Source: Antedon mediterranea
Lineage: Eukaryota > Echinodermata > Crinoidea > Comatulida > Antedonidae
DNA: 64,000 nt
Direction: 5' to 3'
Assembly: GCF_964355755.1 (NCBI RefSeq)
Contig: NC_092674.1
Span: 25,198,001-25,262,000, forward strand
Shown: in pieces, positions 24,901 through 39,100 of the stretch
Numbering within the stretch: position 1 is the first letter of the stretch
Layout: every line of letters starts with the position of its first letter
Program-made: the position numbers and the translations under genes
Notes under the pieces: generated by a model
Told to the model about the DNA's origin: nothing
Database searches by the model: none
Seen by the model: the letters and a program-made list of their open reading frames with translations, nothing else

Positions 24901-27900
24901 TAAATTATTTTGGAGTATTAGGGTATATGGTTTTGTTTATAAGTTAAATTAAATTAAATCAAACATATGCTGTTACCTATGCTGCACTTAGGTCCAGCCC
25001 AAGCCTCATGACATCCATTATCGCAACTTCCATCTTGATTACAATCTTCAGAGTCTTTGCAGTGACATGGAAAGTTACACAAAACACCGAAGAATCCAAA
25101 TGGGCAGAATAATGGTTCTATGCGTATCCAAAATAAATGAATAGGCCTAATTAATGTTTGTTAAAGTATAAGTATAAGCTTAATTTGTAATGCAAAGTTT
25201 TTACAGCAATAGCCCTAGAGTTTATACTTTGATCAATTCTAATTTATAGGTCCATGCTTTGATGATCCTAATTAGGATGAACAAAATGTTTTAATTGTAA
25301 GAACTTAGAATGTAACGTTTTATCTTTATTGATCTACTATTCTATCTTTTGCGTGAATTATTATAGTGTGGTTGAGTTCAGAATGATTATATTATTGTTT
25401 GAACTATTTTTATATTAGTGTACTGCAGTACGTCGATGGTTTCGTAAGGTATAAACATTCCTAAAATATGATACATATAAATATCATACCCTGACACGAA
25501 CTGCCAGTGTAGTTTGAGAAGCATGCTGACCCGGAAGTACATCCTTTATGTGGATTACAGTCGATATTGTCACAGTGGCATCTTTGACGACAATCCGCTC
25601 CATAGAAACCAGCTTCGCATACTAAAAATAATTATTTGTTTATCGTGAACATTTCACTCGCCATTATTCCATGTTATTATATATGCATCATTTCATAATC
25701 TTGTGAAAAGAACAGAAGATGCTGAATTGACCTTTTTTTACTCCAGTGAACCTAGGTGACCTTTGGCTCAGATATTTAATTATTGTGATAATCATCCATA
25801 GACGCTGTTTGATTTGGTTTTGTTAAAACCAGATAAAGCATACAGGACTAATATTATAATTGTATTTATGTTGCTATATTCTAACCCTGTGACATTTGGG
25901 GTCAGACCAAGTAATAACTTTATTTTCAATCATTAATAGTTGCTTGTTTTCAAGTTTTATTAGCCTAAAATCATATAAGGCACCTGGAATTACATTATGC
26001 GGCCGACATTTCTTTTTAACTACTCTGACCCTTGTGACCTTTGGGATCATACCAAGTAATAACTTAATTTTGTAGTTAATTATCAATTGTTTGTTTCCAA
26101 GTTTTGTTAGAATCGGACCGAAATCTCTTGTTGACTACTTTGACCCAATGATCTTTTGAGGGTCACCACCATGTATAATCACCTTTGTAGTCTATCCAAT
26201 TGAAGAAGTATAATTTAATATCTAAATATATAAATATTATAAATATGAGATAAGATGGAATAGAAAATAGAAGGAAATTATAATAACATAATGATTAGCT
26301 CATACTAACCTGTATTACAATCGCTTCCTCCAAAACCATCAATACACGTACAGCCAACTGGATCAGGTGGACAGAAAAGCAACCCACCGCAATTCGCACC
26401 ACGTTTACTGCTACACACATTCAGGCAGTCACGCCCCCAGTTGTTATTTCCACACCCTAATTAGAAAATAACGAATCTGAAACTTCATTGAAATTAGCAT
26501 GTTTACAAGCTCTTTAGGCCTACATGTATTTTACATTAGTTATTTCTTACCGCGTTTGCAATCAGCGCCTTTAAATCCTGCTGGGCAAACACAGACACCC
26601 GTCTTATCGTCACAAATTCCACCATTGTAACATACGGGACAGTCCTCTTCACATTCTGGAGGATTCCATTTTGGCAAGGGACAAGCTAGTAAATTGATAG
26701 TACAATTTAAAATATATAGCATCGTGGTAACATTTGGGTCGGTCGTGGACACTAAACTCTCGGTGGCCACTTTTCTCAGAAGAGTATTCAAAACTACTAC
26801 AATCTAAAAACGCCACTGTGAAAACGTTTCTCCCACAGGCCTACTTTTGCTAATACCTTTTTAAAGGGTTTTGTTTATTAACTATATTACATGTAGCTTG
26901 CACAATATGCGTATTTGCGGGAGACGTTGTTAGTCGCGTGCAGCGCGACTAACTATGTCGGTCGGTTGGTCGGTCGGTCGGTCGGATGGTCGGCAAACAC
27001 TAACTTGAGCACGCGACTGCAGCCATGTATATAGCCTTGTTTATATTTATGATTCTTTTAACATTTTTGCAGTATGTACAACATCACATCACCGCCAACA
27101 ACAACAGCCCAACTTGCATAGACATAATCATTATCAAGATAAATAATAATTTGATAATAAATAGAAATGTAAAACCTACCTCTGACAATAAGTCTCATGA
27201 TACCATGGTTACCATCCGGACTATCACCTGTATAACATTCATATACGCCATCATCTTTTCTTCGTATGTTTTCGATCATAGCAGACGTATTACATCTCAG
27301 AGTGCCAATTTCTTCGCCGTAATTATGTCTCCAACGTAAATTGTTAAGATCACCACCTTTACTGAGATTGATAGTGACAGACTCTCCAATACCAACGGTT
27401 ATCGTTCTATACTCCATAGTAATAGTGGCTGTGAAATTGTGATCATCAACAGTGTCATTTTATAAAGTAATCTCATGGAATAAATAATAATAATTTAAAT
27501 CAACGAAAATAGTAGGCTTGGGTATTAATTATATCTAACCTCGTCCCACGGCGAGTTGGTAATCATGACGGACACCTAAATCATTTTTCCATAAACAAAA
27601 ATGACATTACTTACCAAAAGTGGAAGTCAAGATGATTGCTGAATTTGTGACTACTCCATCTTTTTTTGCTTCTAATGAAAATACACCAACTCTGTGTGTA
27701 GTCTCGTATACAACACCTAGAAACGTGAAATCGTTATGTACTCGAAACAACATCTTGCTTATACTTGAGTCAAATATTTTATCGTCTGGCATATCTATCC
27801 GATGTTCACGGCGAACATCACCGCTGTATGCAGTGTCATTCCAAGTAAGGTTATACCTGCCAGCAATATTCTTGTATAATATTCCAATTGATATATCTGT

Positions 27901-28467
27901 TGTACTGTCGTCTTTAAGAGTATATCCGCGAAACCAATTATCAGAAGATGTCGCCAATGGTTTTCCGGTTAAAAATGTTACATCCAATGGACCTTTAAAT
28001 AAATAAATAAACCGATTTAATTATTTGTATCTTTACTTACAATTTGTTTAGTTGTTTGATTACTTGAAAAATAACAGAACAAGTAAAATTAATTACTTAG
28101 TCTGCACATTATTTTTATCTGATGAGCCACTATTGGCGCCAAATCTCAAATCACAACTATTTTTTAACATTTGACATTATTCGCAAGAATTGATTACTAC
28201 TACTGCTACTACTGCTACTGCTGCTACTGCTGCTGCTTCTAATGCTACTGCTGCTACTTCTTCTGCTGCTTCTGCTGCCGCTGCTGCTACTGCTGTTGCC
28301 ACTGCTGCTAGTTGCCACTGCTGCTACTGCTGTTGCCACTACTGCTACCGCTGCTCTACTACCACCACCCTATATGATATTTAGCATATACCTGAAGATT
28401 CTGATGAACAGCTAAAACAAATAATTACTATAATAACCAGATACCAAACATAGTTAACAAACGACAT
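20794..28467 (-). CDS. Gene B: Tie-like ectodomain with a tandem-repeat tyrosine docking tail
   Basis: Exons read: 28392-28467, 27615-27992, 27180-27428, 26551-26685, 26310-26456, 25490-25621, 24977-25117, 23868-24173, (23660-23727), 23353-23580, 22666-22971, 22004-22085, 20794-21913. The plan matches gene A up to the membrane. The first exon encodes a signal peptide (start MSFVNYVWYL) unrelated to that of A, C and D. The TM exon (VIGSLISAVFTAGILL) has an Arg near its outer edge. The tail of about 370 residues ends at a TAA. The exon at 23353-23580 has lost its usual acceptor; the only usable AG follows A-rich DNA and has the wrong phase for exon 9. Skipping exon 9 gives 1100 codons in frame, including the stop; including it does not. 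There is no kinase or phosphatase domain. Probable role: membrane scaffold that recruits SH2 proteins when phosphorylated (inference). Confidence 0.75.
26932..27018 (+). repeat. Short AGTCGCGTG/TCGG-repeat element
   Basis: Starts AGTCGCGTG, ends CACGCGACT (inverse), with GTCGG-type tetranucleotide repeats between. It lies in gene B intron 3 and belongs to the family at 32472-32927 and 42988-46680. Confidence 0.6.
28194..28370 (+). repeat. CTG/CTA trinucleotide microsatellite
   Basis: Mixed (CTGCTA)n and (CTGCTT)n tract about 22 bases past the donor of gene B exon 1, inside intron 1. Open frames across it are low-complexity artefacts (poly-Ser or poly-Ala). Confidence 0.9.
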
Positions 28468-30101
28468 TTCGACCACCTTCCAATCCTATGTTCAGTTGGG
28501 CCTCAACATTCAGTATGGCCAGCAGTCTTCAAAGAGTCGTCTTTTATATATCAACACTGAATCATTAAACATTCTCGATTTTACCTAACTTTGCACCTAA
28601 ATACTAATAATAACGTAATAAAGGCTACGTCAAACGGATTTAACACCGTACGTTTTCTTGGCTGCAGGGGTCTGTTTCTATAGAAAATCTTCAAAGAACG
28701 GTACACTTTGAAACTGTTCTTGTAGATTGGTTGTAGACAAGGATCACATTGTACCCATTTTTACGCCTTATTTGGGGTTTTTTTAAAAACTATTTTTGGG
28801 GAGGGGTTGATTTTGTTATGTTGTTTTAAAGACTCATTTCTATACGAAAGAAAAATACCATTCGTTTTTGAAATTTTATATCCGTTAGTTCCCTTTATAG
28901 AAACGTGCTTAAGAAGAATGTTTTTATTGTTGTAGCACCAAATGTGAGTGGATCGAGAATGTTCCCCATCCTCTGTAATCAGTTTGTATAATGTACAGTT
29001 TTAAAAATAATATACCTCTACAAATTATGAGTATTTCTTCAACTGTTGATTTAAGTAATTGTACGGTGTCAAACTGAACTGAATAAATCATACAAAGTGA
29101 ATACGTATATGTGTTGTTGTTCGAGTTGTTTGTTTGACTTATTAGATGTTGTAATTTGGTTTCCATTTCATATTGATTTCTGACGTGACGCCAAAATACA
29201 CTGGCCTAACAGACAGAAGTACTTTTATATATGGTAACTGCGACGGCCGGCAAAAGGATATCTGGGACAATAACAAGTAGCTTAGCTGTTGACTTTTCAA
29301 TTGGATTATCAACTCCGTGACAATGTTAACATTACATGGAAACTCTTGTATAAACACTTATTGGTTGGGTCTGTTTGTTATTTTTGTGTTTTATTTCCTT
29401 ATACATTGTACGTGATCAGGTTGATTATATAAACTGAATGTTGGTGTAAATATGTGGCCAAACGTTTTCTGAATTTAATTAACTGAACTCAGACGGTATT
29501 CTTTCTATACAATTGATAATAAATAATACTAGTTACTTTATAAAGAAATAATAGGAATAATTAATGCTTTTGAAATATTTTGTTGGTTTTGTTTAACCAC
29601 CACCTCTCTCACACAATTCATCTAAGGTTTCTTCTTTCTTTCTCTACTCTTTTTCTTTATTCCCCTTCTTTCCTTTTATTTACTATCATGCCTTTTCCTC
29701 TGTTTCTCCGCTATGTTGAACATTATTATGTTTATTATTTATTGTTTATTTATATATTATTATTATTATTATTATTAGTGTTAGTGTTATTATTATTATT
29801 ATTGAAATTGTGTGAGTTTGTGTACCGGATTATCGATGAGGATATAAAAGGACTTCATATAATAGTTAAAGAATCAATGGACAAAGGTTGATGCAAGTTA
29901 TAGACGTCACATGTAGTAAAATAAACAAGGAAGCATTTTACAGTGAATGAGTATTTGTTTAGTTTACAGTTATTTATTATTTTCTATTGTAGGCCTACGT
30001 GTTTAGATTATTAGGTATAACCTAAGCCTCATTATACTAGCTATTAATACTGGTGCAAACGTACATGAGTGTACGAATAGTGACATGTAAACCTAGTGAA
30101 G
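28468..30101. promoter_or_regulatory. Head-to-head intergenic region of genes B and C
   Basis: The start codons of B (minus) and C (plus) are 1.6 kb apart with no convincing exon between them, so both promoters must lie here. A TATATAAA word occurs near 29424 but cannot be assigned. A (TTA)n tract lies at 29758-29803. Confidence 0.45.
29758..29803. repeat. (TTA)n microsatellite
   Basis: Two runs of ATT/TTA triplets separated by GTGTTAGTG. Confidence 0.85.
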
Positions 30102-33100
30102 ATGTTGGCTAAACGTTTTCCAAACTGTATAGGCTTGGTTATAGTCCTAGCCTTCTCTTCTTTGATGTTTCAATCTGGATTATCAGGTATATACACATAT
30201 TTGCATAAATATTTCTTATTTATTTTAGAGCGTGCACAAGCCCATTCTATATTCTTAATATATGTTGTTCATCAATATTAAAAAATATTAAGTTGTCTTA
30301 TTATTATTAGACGTCATTAAGAAGGTCGCGGCATCCCGCATCCCATACGTTTGTTACTTGGCGAAATATAATTTTGTATAGTAAAGTACCTGCTTTCTTT
30401 GTGTTATAGAGCCATTAGATATTGCAGTATATTCTGACACACCACTCACAACATCTAGTACTGATAATTACTTTCGAGGATACGCACTTCGAGACGACAA
30501 AAACATTCGAGATTTGTCAGTGGGAATATTATACAAGAATATTGATGGGAAAGATAACGTGACTTGGGAAGATACTGGTCATGTAGGTGGTAAAACTGGT
30601 GGTTTTCTAGTATCTACCAATATGCCAAATAATAAAATATTTCCCACAAGTAGCAGCATTGTATACCGAGTGTTCGATGTTTTTAGTTTTCTTGGTGTTG
30701 CTAACTTACAATCCCTGCCTCACAGTGTTGGTGTATTTTCATTTGAAGCGAAGAAAAACAGAGTTGTCAGAAATTCTGCTATTGTATTGACATCTAATTC
30801 CGGTATGTATGTTTTTATTTTAGAAAATTATTAACTAGAATTAGCCGTAATCCGGATACACTTACAGTAGGCCTATACAAATCCATTATTGGTTTACTAA
30901 AGCAATACTTATTATTTTACAGCCACTATTGCGATAGAGTATCGAACGATAACCGTTAGTATTGGAGAGTCTGTCACTATCAATCTCAGTAAAGGAAGTG
31001 ATCTTGACGAATTACGTTGGAGACATAATTACGGTGATGAAATACACAATCTGAGTGGTAATACGTCTGCTATGATTGAAAACATACGAATGAAAGATGA
31101 TGGCGTATATGAATGTTATACAGGTGATAGCCCGGATGGTAAACATGGTATCATGAGACTTATTGTTAGAGGTCAGTCATAAAGTGTTTTTACCTTCTCA
31201 AATACACAATTTGACTACTATATTCATATTATATATAATAATATATAATATAAGCTTTTTTTAGTTTCATTCCAAATCTCTACCAACCTACCTTCTTTGT
31301 TTTCTACTCTTATTAAGACTCCACCCTGTCTCCCTTTGTTGTATTTCTTTTATTCCTGTCCACTCGGTCGGAAAACACCCCTATTTGGGGTAAATTAGTA
31401 AACAGGGTTACATCTGGTGGTTTAAATCAGTACCGAGATTCTAACCAACTTTATATACCATCGAGTAAACATTCTAGAAATAACTTACCGAATTTTGCCC
31501 TTAGGTAAATGTATATATATATTACACTGTGATATCTATGGTATCATGTACTGTGGTTTACATTATAGCATTCGATTATTTTTTTCTAGGGAGTTGCCCA
31601 AAGACTCCTGGGATGTAGACACTGAGTATTTGAGCAAGCAAATTGTTAAATGACACCCCTAGATGGCCGCAAATGATACTCTCGCACGTAAAATTCTTGA
31701 TAAATTGTAGTTAGTTCGCCGGAAATGTCACTCACTCTATAGTGCGCTAGCAAACAGAGGATTGTAGCCTATATTATTCCGCCGGTAATTAAACTTACGC
31801 GACTACCATAGGATAACATTTTTTGTTTCGTTCAATGCGAACGTCACGGGAAAGTCCTCGATGAAGGTACTTTTGGTACGGTAATACATTCTAATAACTG
31901 TACTCAATGAATGTAAATTAATTATCAATTAATAATTTTACAAAGTTATACAAAGAATATAAACCTGTTGCTATAAACATATTGAGCAAAACGTTAAATT
32001 GTATTATTTTGAATTAAATGCTAAATAAAGTCAGATGTTAAAACCACAATTTCCAAAAATTCATTTTTATTTATCCAGTATAAACTTTGGAAAATTGTTG
32101 TTTTAAACCACACTCCAAAATAAAACAAAGAAAATAATAGGACATTTGCAGAAAAAAGCAAACTTTTCTCTGCTACCGGTAAAAAGCCGATACAATTTCG
32201 GAACGTCCATAATTTACTACGGAAATTCGGCTTATATTTACGGACGTACGGAAGTGAAGATAAATAGGGTACACGCATCGGAAATACAAAACTATACGCA
32301 CAATTATGATTTGGCCTAAAAATTGACCTTAGATTACGGAAACCTCCCCCCCCCCCCCCCCCCGCCGACAAAACGCAATAATTATGAACAAATCGATTAT
32401 TAGCCTTGGCAATATGCCTAATATTTAGAAGGAATGAATATAGGCTATATTTCGTTTGTCGATGAATTTTTAGTCGCGTGGACGTGACTCTATAGTTCAC
32501 CATGTCGGTCGGTCGGTCGGTCTGTCTGTCGGTCCGGTATCACTATGCGTTTTATCGCTTTTCTGTACTTTTTGAACTGTTTTGATGTACAGACAAGTTT
32601 TAACTATGTCGGTCGGTCGGTCTGTCGGGTATCACTTTGCGTTTTTCTGTACTTTTTGAACTGTTTTGATGTACAGAAAAGTTTTAGTCACGTGGACGCG
32701 ACTCTATAGTTCACTATGTCGGTCGGTCTGTCGGTCTGTCTGTCGGTCCGGTATCACTATGCGTTTTATCGCTTTTCTGTACTTTTCCAACTGTTTTGAT
32801 GTACAGACAAGTTTTAACTATGTCGGTCGGTCGGTCTGTCGGTCTGTCTGTCGATCCGGTATCACTATGCGTTTTATCGTTTTTCTGTACTTTTTGAAAG
32901 TTCATTTTTTTCTGAGAGCACGCGACTTATGGCTGTTGGCCTTGTTGATTTCATGTGAGGTAATCTGTGATGGCGCTAGTAACACTGCTGTGCGTGGGTA
33001 CTTTGTGATTGACGTAGTAGGCTACATACACGAGCCTAGATAGGAAGATCTGTACTGCCGTTCATTGCGAGAGGAGGGGGAAGTCCGGTAATGTGGCATG

Positions 33101-36100
33101 AAAATGTAACAAGCCAGAGATAAATAAAATCAAGAATACATTTAGCTGATTGTCGTTGTTTTATTCGTCGTCAGAAGTTTATCCACCGACATCTAATTCT
33201 CATGTGTAGTAGAGCGTTTCTTTGATTGAATAATTTTGTTTGTATTATAACACAAGTTCATTTTCGATTTTCAGTAGATTACCAATGGTTTAATCAAATT
33301 TAAAACTGCAACTAATATCACTATTCAATCAAAATGTTATTATTATACTACTAAATTTTTGAAAAATGAATTGCGTGATATGAACATGGATTGATGCAGT
33401 GATGAAGCGGAGGATTATTTTTGTAACTTTTCATTTAAAATAGATTTTGTTACAAAGAAATATTTTGATTGTGAAGGTTGTTAAATTTGTTGGCGCCAGC
33501 ATTACTTCTTTTACCAATTTTAACAATTAAGCTAACATCAAAACATCCAACAATGATAAAATGCCCTGCAACTATGTAACTACTTTATGACTAAGCCTAT
33601 CAAGTTTGGAGTCCGGATGGATATTTTATACGATGAAATTTAATTTAGTGGCAGAAACAACATTTAGTATGAAATTAATTGTCTTGCTCGGGGCAACACT
33701 AGAGCAACACCCATGGGTCCGCCCCTGGCTATAATAAGCATTGAATTTGCCTCTCACCAAAAGTTTGCTTTTTTCGGGGCTTGTAACTTGAACGCAAAAC
33801 AAAATACCGAGTGAATGATCAAAAAATTGGCGGTGGTTCCGCATACAGAGCACTGCCATCTAACATACGGCAACAAATATTATCGTCCTTTAAATAGTCC
33901 ATGTGTGTGAGAATGAGGAAAAAAGTACGAGCGTTTTTAGTAGGCATGTTAAGGTGCATATTTTAGGCAAATCCTTCAAATTGTGATAATATTTTGAAAC
34001 TTTGCACAGTTATTCATTAGGGTGTCAAAAACATGAAATTGAAGGGTTGCACACAATTTGGTCAGGGGAAAGCCGCCATTTTGGATTTCAAAATGGCGGA
34101 CCCCCAAATTTTCACTTTTCAGGTGCATCTCTGCTAAAAAGGCACCTAGAGTTCTGATTTTAGGTGCAAATTATATGGTAATGGGATCACCAAACATATT
34201 GGTATAACTAACATTTTGATTGCATGGCGGCCATGTTGGATTTCAAAATGGCGGACTTCAAATTTTCACTTTGTAGGTATATCTCTGCTAAAATGGTACA
34301 CAGAGTTCTGAGTTTAGGTGCAAATTATATGGTAATAGGTTACCAGACATATTGGTATAACTAACATTTTGATTGCATGGTGGCCATTTTGGATTTCAAA
34401 ATGGTGGACCCCAAATTTTCACTTTTTAGGTATATCTCTGCTAAAAAGGTACACAAAGTTCTGATTTTAGGTGCAAATTATATGGTAATGGGTCACCAAA
34501 CATATTGGTATTTAATTAACATTTTGATTGCATGGCGGCCATTTTGAATTTCAAAATAGCGAACTCAATATGGTACGTTACCTACAGTTATAATTTTAGG
34601 TACAACGTATAATATGGTATTGAGGTCAACAAACATATTGGTATAACGTCATTGATTGCATGGCGGCCATTTTGAACGTAGCTCAAACCGTACTGGCTTT
34701 ACACTATTTGTTTATGTTTATAGTTACATGCATTTAACACGGACAAAATTATTGTAGGCCACATTTTCCCTGGCAACCACACAGCTCTGTACATCGTAAA
34801 TCACTCTTTCTGCATTTACAGCGTCCAAGATCACAGTCGGTGTGTCCACAGCGAATTAAAACCTTTGTGACAAATGAAAGTTCCAGCAATGAACTCCAAA
34901 CTGGACTAAATGTGTTGCCGTCCTTCCTCCATCCCCAGTTCGCTGGGTCCTGTTGAACCCTGAAAGCATCTCTAGACAGACTTCCTGGCTTGTAGAACAG
35001 ACCGTTTCACATGTTCTCTTAATGCCGCAGATGTTGGGGGGATATTTTCAATAGTCTTTCCTCTTGTTGTAAAAAGATATCGTCTTGCATCATTTACCTT
35101 CTTTTCATTAAATTTTCTGCAGTACATAGTTACAACAAACTGTTCTAGATAATCTGTGTCTGTTTCCCTTACATCCCCTACAGATAATGACATCCTCTCG
35201 AAAACTAGAGTCATACAGGGCTCTTTTTCCAAGTCTCGTTAAATGTAGCTTTACCTTTTCCTTGAACAGATGAAGTTGTATCGCAACCGCTAAAGGAAAG
35301 TAAGCGGCTGATGCTTGTGGTCCAAGAGAAGAATCAATCTCGTGGGAAAAATTTTAAGTCCGCCATTTTGAAATCCAACATGGCCGCCATGCAATCAAAA
35401 TGTTAGTTATACCAATATGTTTGGTGATCCCATTACCATATAATTTGTACCTAAAATCAGAACTCTGGGTGCCTTTTTAGCAGAGATGCACCTGAAAAGT
35501 GAACATTTGTGGGTCCGCCATTTTGAAATCCAAAATGGCGGCTTTCCCCTGACCAAATTTTGTGCAACCCTTCCATTTCATGTTTTTGACACCCTAATGA
35601 ATAACTGTGCAAAGTTTCAGAATGTTATCACAATTTGAAGGATGGGTTCACTTAACAGGCCTACTATTTGCTCATTGGTAGCATATGGTGCATGAGAGTG
35701 TTTTTTCCGGCCAACAATTAGAGGTGCCATTTATCATGAATCTTATGTGCGAGAGTAGGCTACCATTTCCGGCCATCAAGGGGTGTAATCAAAATTCTTC
35801 TCAGACCACACGGGGGGGGGGGGGGGTGGGCAGTGACCCAAATACTTAGTTTCCAAACCCCCTTTACACAGATCCTGGCTACGGCCCTGATTTCATTGAT
35901 GTTGTTGTTGTAAATAGGTTGTCCCTCACCAAAATGGAATCCTCCAGAATGTGAAGAGGACTGTCCCGTATGTTATAATGGTGGAATTTGTGACGATAAG
36001 ACGGGTGTATGTATTTGCCCAGCAGGATTTAAAGGCAGTGATTGTCTAACTGGTAATAATAACATAATAGTTAAGTTATCATAGTAAAAGATAACCTTTA

Positions 36101-39100
36101 ATTATTTGTTCAGCCAAGAAAGATACATTACAAAAAATATCAACAGATAAAATAAACAAGAAGGTAAGAAAAATCATAATTACAAGCTGCTTAGAAAAAT
36201 ACAAAGCTGTAAACCTACACAATCTATGTTTTATTGACGCAATACAGAAATGATTAAATTCATTCTTGAAGCTGATCGATTAATAAACTTGAACTAAACT
36301 TGTTTACTCCGAAATTGCAATCAGAAAGATTTTATTTTGAATATGCAATTTAACACTCTTAATATCCTAATTTACACTTCATAGTGAAAAGGTGTGGTGG
36401 GGTTTTATGATTATAGAACTTGATTTGGGCTTATTTAGGGGATCGCAGATAATGCTTGGCAGATAATTAAGTCGTGACCGCCAGCTAATATTAGGTATAG
36501 CGATAATGATAGTGAATTCGCTTACGTACGTCGTCTTTGCGTTGCGCCCTAGTGGGAACCAAGCTTAATAAAAACGCTTTCCATCAAACCGACTGTGTAG
36601 CCGAATGGCTTGGACTATAGGCATGTCGATGTAAGGAGTTAAAATCCCATGAACAACTTATTTTTACTTCATAGTGAGAGAGAAGAGATTATTTAGAGGA
36701 TTATGTTAAGTTATATTTAGGAAATAGGTCGGCTATCTTGCAATTCAATCACGTAGAAAACTATATATGATTCATGATTTCTGTCTCTCTTACCTAAGAG
36801 AAAGAAAATCGCCGACTCCTAAATTAAAATTCATTAGTGGCCTGAACGGGTAAAAAAATAGGTCTGTACTTTCTAAAATGGAAAAAACAATTATGTTAAC
36901 AGGTTGTGGTAATAACAACTGGGGTCGTGACTGCAACGTTGTATGTGCTGCTGGTGGAAATTGCAGTGGAGCTCTTTTATGTCCACCTGATCCAGTTGGA
37001 TGTACATGCGTCAATGGTTTTGGAGAAAACGATTGTGAAACAGGTTTTTAAAAAAATTACATTTATTCCATGTATAATATTCTAGCGTCTAACTACATTT
37101 ATTACTATAAATGTTGTACACATCTGATTGATTGAATATTACTGTTATCAATAGCATTGTATTATTAGACCTAAACTATTTTATGAAAATAATAATATAC
37201 GGTCGTTAATAATTTGAATAAATGCGAACCTTTGTGTCATAATTTAGTTTATTAGTGTTTAAATTTTCTATAAGTTTCTTAAACTTTATGGTTTTAAGAT
37301 TGTGAGGTTTTATATCCAGACACCAATGCCACAGATGAGGATTTATACTATGGAGCAGATTGTCAGCAAAAATGTAACTGTGCCAATGACGATTGTAATC
37401 GAAGTCCAAGCCTGTCCAATCAAGATATAGGATGTACTTCCGGGTCAACATGTTCGACTGGTTTCACTGGAGACAAGTGTCTAGGTAGTATGATGCTTCT
37501 TTTTATGAATTCATTCCTTCGATCTTCTTAGTATTAAAGTTTGTTAATAAATATTATTTTATTAACTTCTATGATATTAAACACTGTTTGATACATTTTT
37601 CTTTTTGATAATCATAAAAAAAAAGGTTAATACTATTATATTATACAGAGACATAGACAAACCTTTCACTATTATTACATTTTTTTTCTCCGGAAATAGT
37701 ATGTACAGCTGGGCCTGTATCCTTTTTAAAAGTCAATATTAAAAAAAATACATCGCTGTAGTTGAACGTCGTTCGCAATCATTAGTACTTTTCTCATCAT
37801 TTTGTAAAACTCAAAATGACCGCTATTTCTATACAGCTTTACCATGCGTAATCATAAAACATGTTTTCCATTGTCCTCCTGAAAACAGTGACAGTGACAT
37901 TAACATTAACATTTCATAGGTACAGAAGAATTTCTGAACCATCCGGTTATTACTGAATAGTAATTAATTGACTTGAAACGATAAAGATGCTTATGAAAAC
38001 CTTAGTTATGTAACGTTTAGTTATAAAACTGCAACAAGCTTGTTTTTGTTTTACTTTAGACATTCATTTACTTTACTTTATAGTTAACATATTAATTACA
38101 TATTTTGTTTGTACAGAGCCTACGACATGTCCGTCTGGATTCTTTGGTGTTTTGTGTAACTTTCCATGTCATTGTAAAGATTCTGAAGATTGTAATCGAG
38201 ATGGAAGTTGTGCTAATGGCTGTCGTGAGGCTTGGGCTGGACCAAGGTGCAGCATAGGTAACGAAATACTTCTTATAAAGTATAGACCCTAACTATTTGT
38301 ATATAGAGTATCATTTATGCCTCGCATGTTGCCTGAAATGAATATTATTGGAGTCCGGGAGGAAGTCGCATTCTTCATGATAGGCCTATTAGTACTGTTA
38401 CTTTCATTGTTAGTTTAGGCCTATGGAAATTTGTACTGTCACTCTAAATGAAATATGGTAGGACAGCTAAGTATAATCATCTAATGCCTAGCGGATTTTC
38501 ATTTTTAGCATTACCGTACCGCTCTGAACCGCCAACTGTTGTAAACCAGACAGCAACCACTCTAACGTTTTACGTCACTTGGACTGTTGGTGAAGACTAT
38601 GGAACAGGAACAATTACAAAACGGAAGCTTTTCTATAAATCATCGCAGATGGATTCATTTATATCAATAACTGAAAAACCAGATAACAATGTAGTTTTTG
38701 TTATTAATGAAATAATTCCAAATACAGAAATTCAATTCTACTCTCAATTGTCGAGGATGGTTGGTGGTGGTATCGAGGTAGATGGACCAAGAAGTGCAAT
38801 TGGATCAACAAGCATCATATGTACAAGTAATCAGAATATAACTTAGACTGTTTTAAAGTGTTTTTTTTTAAAGTTTACTAAATTAAGTTTATTAAAATAA
38901 GTAATAAAAGGGCGTTCTTTGTTATCATTGCTGTTAGTTTTTGCCATATGATATATTGTAGTATATTTTATGTAGAGATGAGAATTCTTTCAATTTCTAT
39001 ATAATTATCATAATACATACCTACAGTAATGAATTAGCTAATATATAAAAATAAAACCACAAATATTAAAATATTAAATATTGCGAAAGTCATTGTGCAT

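Noticed and set aside
24977-25117. Suspected frameshift in the gene B EGF4 exon
   Set aside because: Recounting showed 141 bp, identical in length and phase to the other three genes.
28157-28384. Poly-Ser and poly-Ala open frames
   Set aside because: Frames across a CTG/CTA microsatellite inside gene B intron 1.
32021-32503. 160-codon minus-strand open frame in gene C intron 3
   Set aside because: It crosses the poly-C tract (poly-Gly) and shows no recognisable domain or splice context.
36594-36653. tRNA-like words in gene C intron 4 (GTAGCCGAATGGCTTGG)
   Set aside because: The B box is decayed (GAGTTAAAATCCC) and no cloverleaf could be drawn; at most an old SINE relic.
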